Assembly: GCA_030549775.1 (NCBI GenBank)
Contig: CM060177.1
Coordinates: forward strand, 70,291,638 to 70,355,637
From: Tamarix chinensis
Lineage: Eukaryota > Streptophyta > Magnoliopsida > Caryophyllales > Tamaricaceae
DNA length: 64,000 nucleotides
Direction: 5' to 3'
The notes below the pieces were generated by a model that saw only the letters and a program-made list of their open reading frames with translations, searched no databases and had not been told where the DNA came from. Positions 63,092 to 64,000 of this stretch are shown here, piece after piece. The position numbers and the translations under genes are program-made. Position 1 is the first letter of the stretch, and each line of letters opens with the position of its first letter.

Positions 63092-63909
63092 TGAAAAACT
63101 TCAAGGTGGAGTTTCAGAGTAAAACTTAACAAAAATCTAGAAAATGTCGGTAAAGAAAAACATGAAGAGATAATTAGAAAACCAATCTTGATTAGCAAGT
63201 TATATAGATTATCAAAGGAAGATCAAACACTCAAAGCACAATTGAAAAGAAAATCAAAGATGTCTGAGAGATTTATAATGAGAGAAATACAGAGAAGAAG
63301 AGGCACAGAGTGAGAGAGAGAATATTGAATGATGAAAAGAGAAGGAGAGAAAATATCATATTTGACATAATATCAGCTAGGAAAAATTCCCTAGCAATAA
63401 ATCGTGAGGATTTTTTATAGGAGCTCCCAAACCTCACCTTATTAACAACCAAGATAGGCTTATTGGTTTACCAGCCCAATACCATTTAACCCACTAAAAC
63501 AAATAGGTATATGGATCAAGTCCACCATACTAAAACAACATAAATGATCTAATTACAAGTATTATAAGATATATGTAATAAGTACTAGAATTTATCCTAA
63601 GCTCCTATCAACTATAACTATATTACTAATTGTAGAGGTTAAGGGACTTCATAGCCAACAATCTAGCTAACTTAATGAGGGTCGGGTGGCTACCTATGAG
63701 GGCTAACACTTAACTCTACTAACATTTGAGTCTGACGATTGCACCATGTGGGAATATAATAATATCTGATATTATTAGCTACATTATTTTCCAACAACTA
63801 CAATCATTCGCTACATCAGCCACCTTATTTTTCCTCATCAATCACAAAATAAGAAGATAGTTAAATATAACTAATATAATAATAAATAAAATTAGTTGGA
63901 TACACATCA
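63092..63909 (-). repeat. Gypsy 5' LTR (818 bp)
   Basis: It starts TGAAAAACTTC and ends ACACATCA on the + strand, collinear with 45456-46290 but visibly diverged. It is followed by cattg (63910-63914), the right target duplication. Confidence 0.92.
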
Positions 63910-63914
63910 CATTG

Positions 63915-64000
63915 TAGAGAGTAGGAGCAGCTTTCCATATGCTTGCTTTAGTCTCAAAAACTAAAAGGTCTCAAGCATGAAGAATATAAGAGAGACAAAA
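63915..64000. other. Original flank upstream of the BBE-like gene
   Basis: Before the gypsy insertion this DNA was contiguous with 45450, so it is the displaced distal upstream region of the BBE-like gene. It is too short to show any feature. Confidence 0.6.

Larger units (their letters stand above)
45456..63909 (-). mobile_element. Ty3/gypsy retrotransposon, old, with three nested inserts
   Basis: Two LTRs (45456-46290 and 63092-63909) flank a minus-strand gag-pol and are bounded by exact cattg duplications (45451-45455 and 63910-63914). A primer-binding site complementary to initiator tRNA-Met (TGGTATCAGAGC on the minus strand, 63078-63089) lies next to the 5' LTR, and a polypurine tract (46291-46303) next to the 3' LTR. 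Integrase and RT motifs resemble plant chromoviruses, although no chromodomain is visible. The LTRs match at only about four in five bases by eye, so the insertion is old. Inserts are LTR E, LTR F and a 720-bp segment. Without them the element is about 7.5 kb. Confidence 0.93.

Overview
This window is nuclear DNA from a flowering plant. It is AT-rich, built mostly of transposable elements nested inside one another, and carries one clear, intact host gene. That gene is an intronless berberine-bridge-enzyme-like flavoprotein (BBE-like, 561 aa, minus strand, 41486-43171). Nothing bacterial, organellar, tRNA, rRNA or CRISPR-like is visible. Most other open frames are low-complexity readings of microsatellites and purine-rich tracts, or fragments of transposon proteins. 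I cannot name the species.

The dominant feature is one repeat family. Its members start TGTAACACCC, end ATTTCA or (T)ATTACA, are flanked by 5-bp target duplications, hold no coding sequence, and show no second copy of their own terminus. I read them as giant solo LTRs, about 3.5-5.6 kb each. Six are present: A 515-5587, B 15999-22828 (about 5.06 kb without a nested insert), C 23158-36178 (interrupted and cut short), D 36866-40365, E 47455-53050, and F 57570-62171 (reversed). They share a conserved head, a minisatellite built on CCACTATTAT..GGTGGA, a strongly purine-biased strand and an AT-rich tail.

Left part: LTR A; the 3' end of a dead LINE (5588-6549); about 5.7 kb of undiagnosed AT-rich DNA; then an internally deleted Ty1/copia element (12234-15715). 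Middle part (15638-40365): a roughly 4.1-kb tandem duplication. The second copy (36179-40245) is almost undisturbed. The first copy was later broken by LTR B, which itself received another solo LTR, and by a 9.5-kb CACTA-type DNA transposon (26197-35686) with decayed transposase genes. Because the second copy keeps the empty sites, the insertion boundaries and target duplications can be read directly.

Right part: the BBE-like gene lies in a stretch of about 5 kb that looks mostly single-copy (40376-45450), with a TATA box and a small MITE upstream. About 2.3 kb upstream of its start codon begins an old Ty3/gypsy element on the minus strand (45456-63909). This has both LTRs, a primer-binding site, a polypurine tract and degraded gag-pol, and it is split by LTR E, by LTR F and by a 720-bp insert. 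All of its coding parts are dead. The inferred order of events is: copia and hAT MITE; LTR D; tandem duplication; LTR B and CACTA in copy 1; then the solo LTR inside B.
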